Positions 7,119 to 7,732 of a DNA stretch of 7,732 bases are shown here, piece after piece. Within the stretch, counting starts at the first letter, position 1, and each line of letters starts with the position of its first letter. The notes below the pieces were generated by a model, which was not told the DNA's origin, searched no databases, and was given only the letters and a program-made list of their open reading frames with translations. The DNA is taken from positions 1 through 7,732 of the forward strand of contig CANGZO010000108.1 of assembly GCA_947458305.1 (NCBI GenBank), given 5' to 3'. A program made the position numbers and the translations under genes. This DNA is from Comamonadaceae bacterium (GTDB taxonomy: Bacteria > Pseudomonadota > Gammaproteobacteria > Burkholderiales > Burkholderiaceae_C).

Positions 7119-7732
7119 ATGAGTTTGATACCAAAAAAAGGCACTGTTTACGTTGTCGATGACGACGAAGCGGTGCGTGATTCCTTGCAATGGTTGCTGG
7201 AAGGCAAGGACTACCGGGTGCGTTGCTTTGACAGCGCAGAGTCGTTCATCAGCCGCTACGACCCCCGCGAAGTGGCTTGCTTGATTGCCGATATCCGCAT
7301 GGGCGGCATGACCGGTTTGGAGTTGCAAGACCGTTTGATCGAACGCCGCTCCCCCTTGCCCATCGTCTTCATCACCGGCCACGGCGACGTGCCCATGGCG
7401 GTGAACACCATGAAAAAAGGCGCCATGGACTTTATCCAGAAGCCTTTTAAAGAGGAAGAACTGCTGGGTTTGGTGGAACGCATGTTGGACGAAGCCCGCG
7501 ACTCGTTTGCCGAATACCAGCAAGCCGCCAGCCGCGATGCCCTGCTGTCCAAACTCACAGGCCGCGAAGCCCAGGTGCTCGAGCGCATCGTCGCAGGACG
7601 CCTGAACAAACAAATCGCCGACGATCTGGGCATCAGCATCAAAACCGTGGAGGCACACCGCGCCAACATCATGGAAAAGCTCAACGCCAACACCGTGGCC
7701 GACCTGCTCAAGATCGCGCTTGGGCAAAACGC
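7119..7732 (+). CDS. FixJ/NarL-like response regulator with LuxR-type DNA-binding domain (3' end cut by window)
   Basis: The visible 204 residues run to the right edge without a stop. FixJ-family proteins are around 200-215 residues, so only a few are missing. The receiver domain (about 9-125) has the acidic pocket D14-D16, phospho-acceptor D58 in CLIADIRMGGM, T86 in FITGHGD and K108 in IQKPF; all key residues are present. A short linker leads to the LuxR-type helix-turn-helix at about 146-198: LTGREAQVLERIVAG, then LNKQIADDLGISIKTVEAHRANIMEKL, a textbook match. It should be phosphorylated by the kinase four bases upstream and then bind DNA to activate or repress transcription. An oddity is glycine at D58+4 (G62), where receivers normally have proline. 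The target genes are unknown; the divergent intergenic region and the aceE operon are plausible but unproven targets. Confidence 0.93.
   Translation, partial: MSLIPKKGTVYVVDDDEAVRDSLQWLLEGKDYRVRCFDSAESFISRYDPREVACLIADIRMGGMTGLELQDRLIERRSPLPIVFITGHGDVPMAVNTMKKGAMDFIQKPFKEEELLGLVERMLDEARDSFAEYQQAASRDALLSKLTGREAQVLERIVAGRLNKQIADDLGISIKTVEAHRANIMEKLNANTVADLLKIALGQN

Noticed and set aside
6068..7144. A 358-codon minus-strand ORF antisense to the kinase
   Set aside because: It is register-aligned with the kinase codons and has no recognisable motif; the sense strand encodes intact HisKA and ATPase motifs.
7044..7727. A 227-codon minus-strand ORF antisense to the response regulator
   Set aside because: It is register-aligned with the regulator gene, whose receiver and helix-turn-helix motifs are unmistakable.

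Overview
The window looks like chromosomal DNA from a betaproteobacterium of the Burkholderiales, most likely the Comamonadaceae (Limnohabitans, Rhodoferax, Polaromonas or a relative). This is inferred from moderately high GC, the protein sequences, and a pyruvate dehydrogenase operon in which the E3 subunit also begins with a lipoyl domain. No species can be named from the sequence alone.

Two divergent transcription units share a 158-161 base intergenic region at about 4431-4591. On the minus strand, reading leftwards, lies the pyruvate dehydrogenase operon: aceE (E1, 4430 to 1734), aceF (E2, 1718 to 45) and the first 11 codons of a lipoyl-bearing dihydrolipoamide dehydrogenase gene (E3, from 35 leftwards off the edge). 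Gaps are 15 and 9 bases, each gene has its own Shine-Dalgarno sequence, and no terminator is seen between them. Together E1, E2 and E3 convert pyruvate, CoA and NAD+ to acetyl-CoA, CO2 and NADH.

On the plus strand lies a two-component system: a membrane-bound multi-sensor histidine kinase (4592-7114), then, after a 4-base gap, a FixJ/LuxR-type response regulator (7119 to the right edge). The kinase has two membrane helices around a sensor region of about 230 residues, two cytoplasmic PAS modules and a complete HisKA/HATPase core. The regulator lacks only its extreme C-terminus.

The shared intergenic region has an AT-rich core (about 25% GC over 4471-4531) with two candidate aceE promoters, a 10-base-phased TTGAAA direct repeat and a small palindrome. 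The layout suggests that the two-component system might control or respond to pyruvate or acetyl-CoA metabolism, but that is inference. I see no mobile element, CRISPR array, tRNA, rRNA or plainly novel system. Long antisense ORFs over all the genes are register-aligned shadows.
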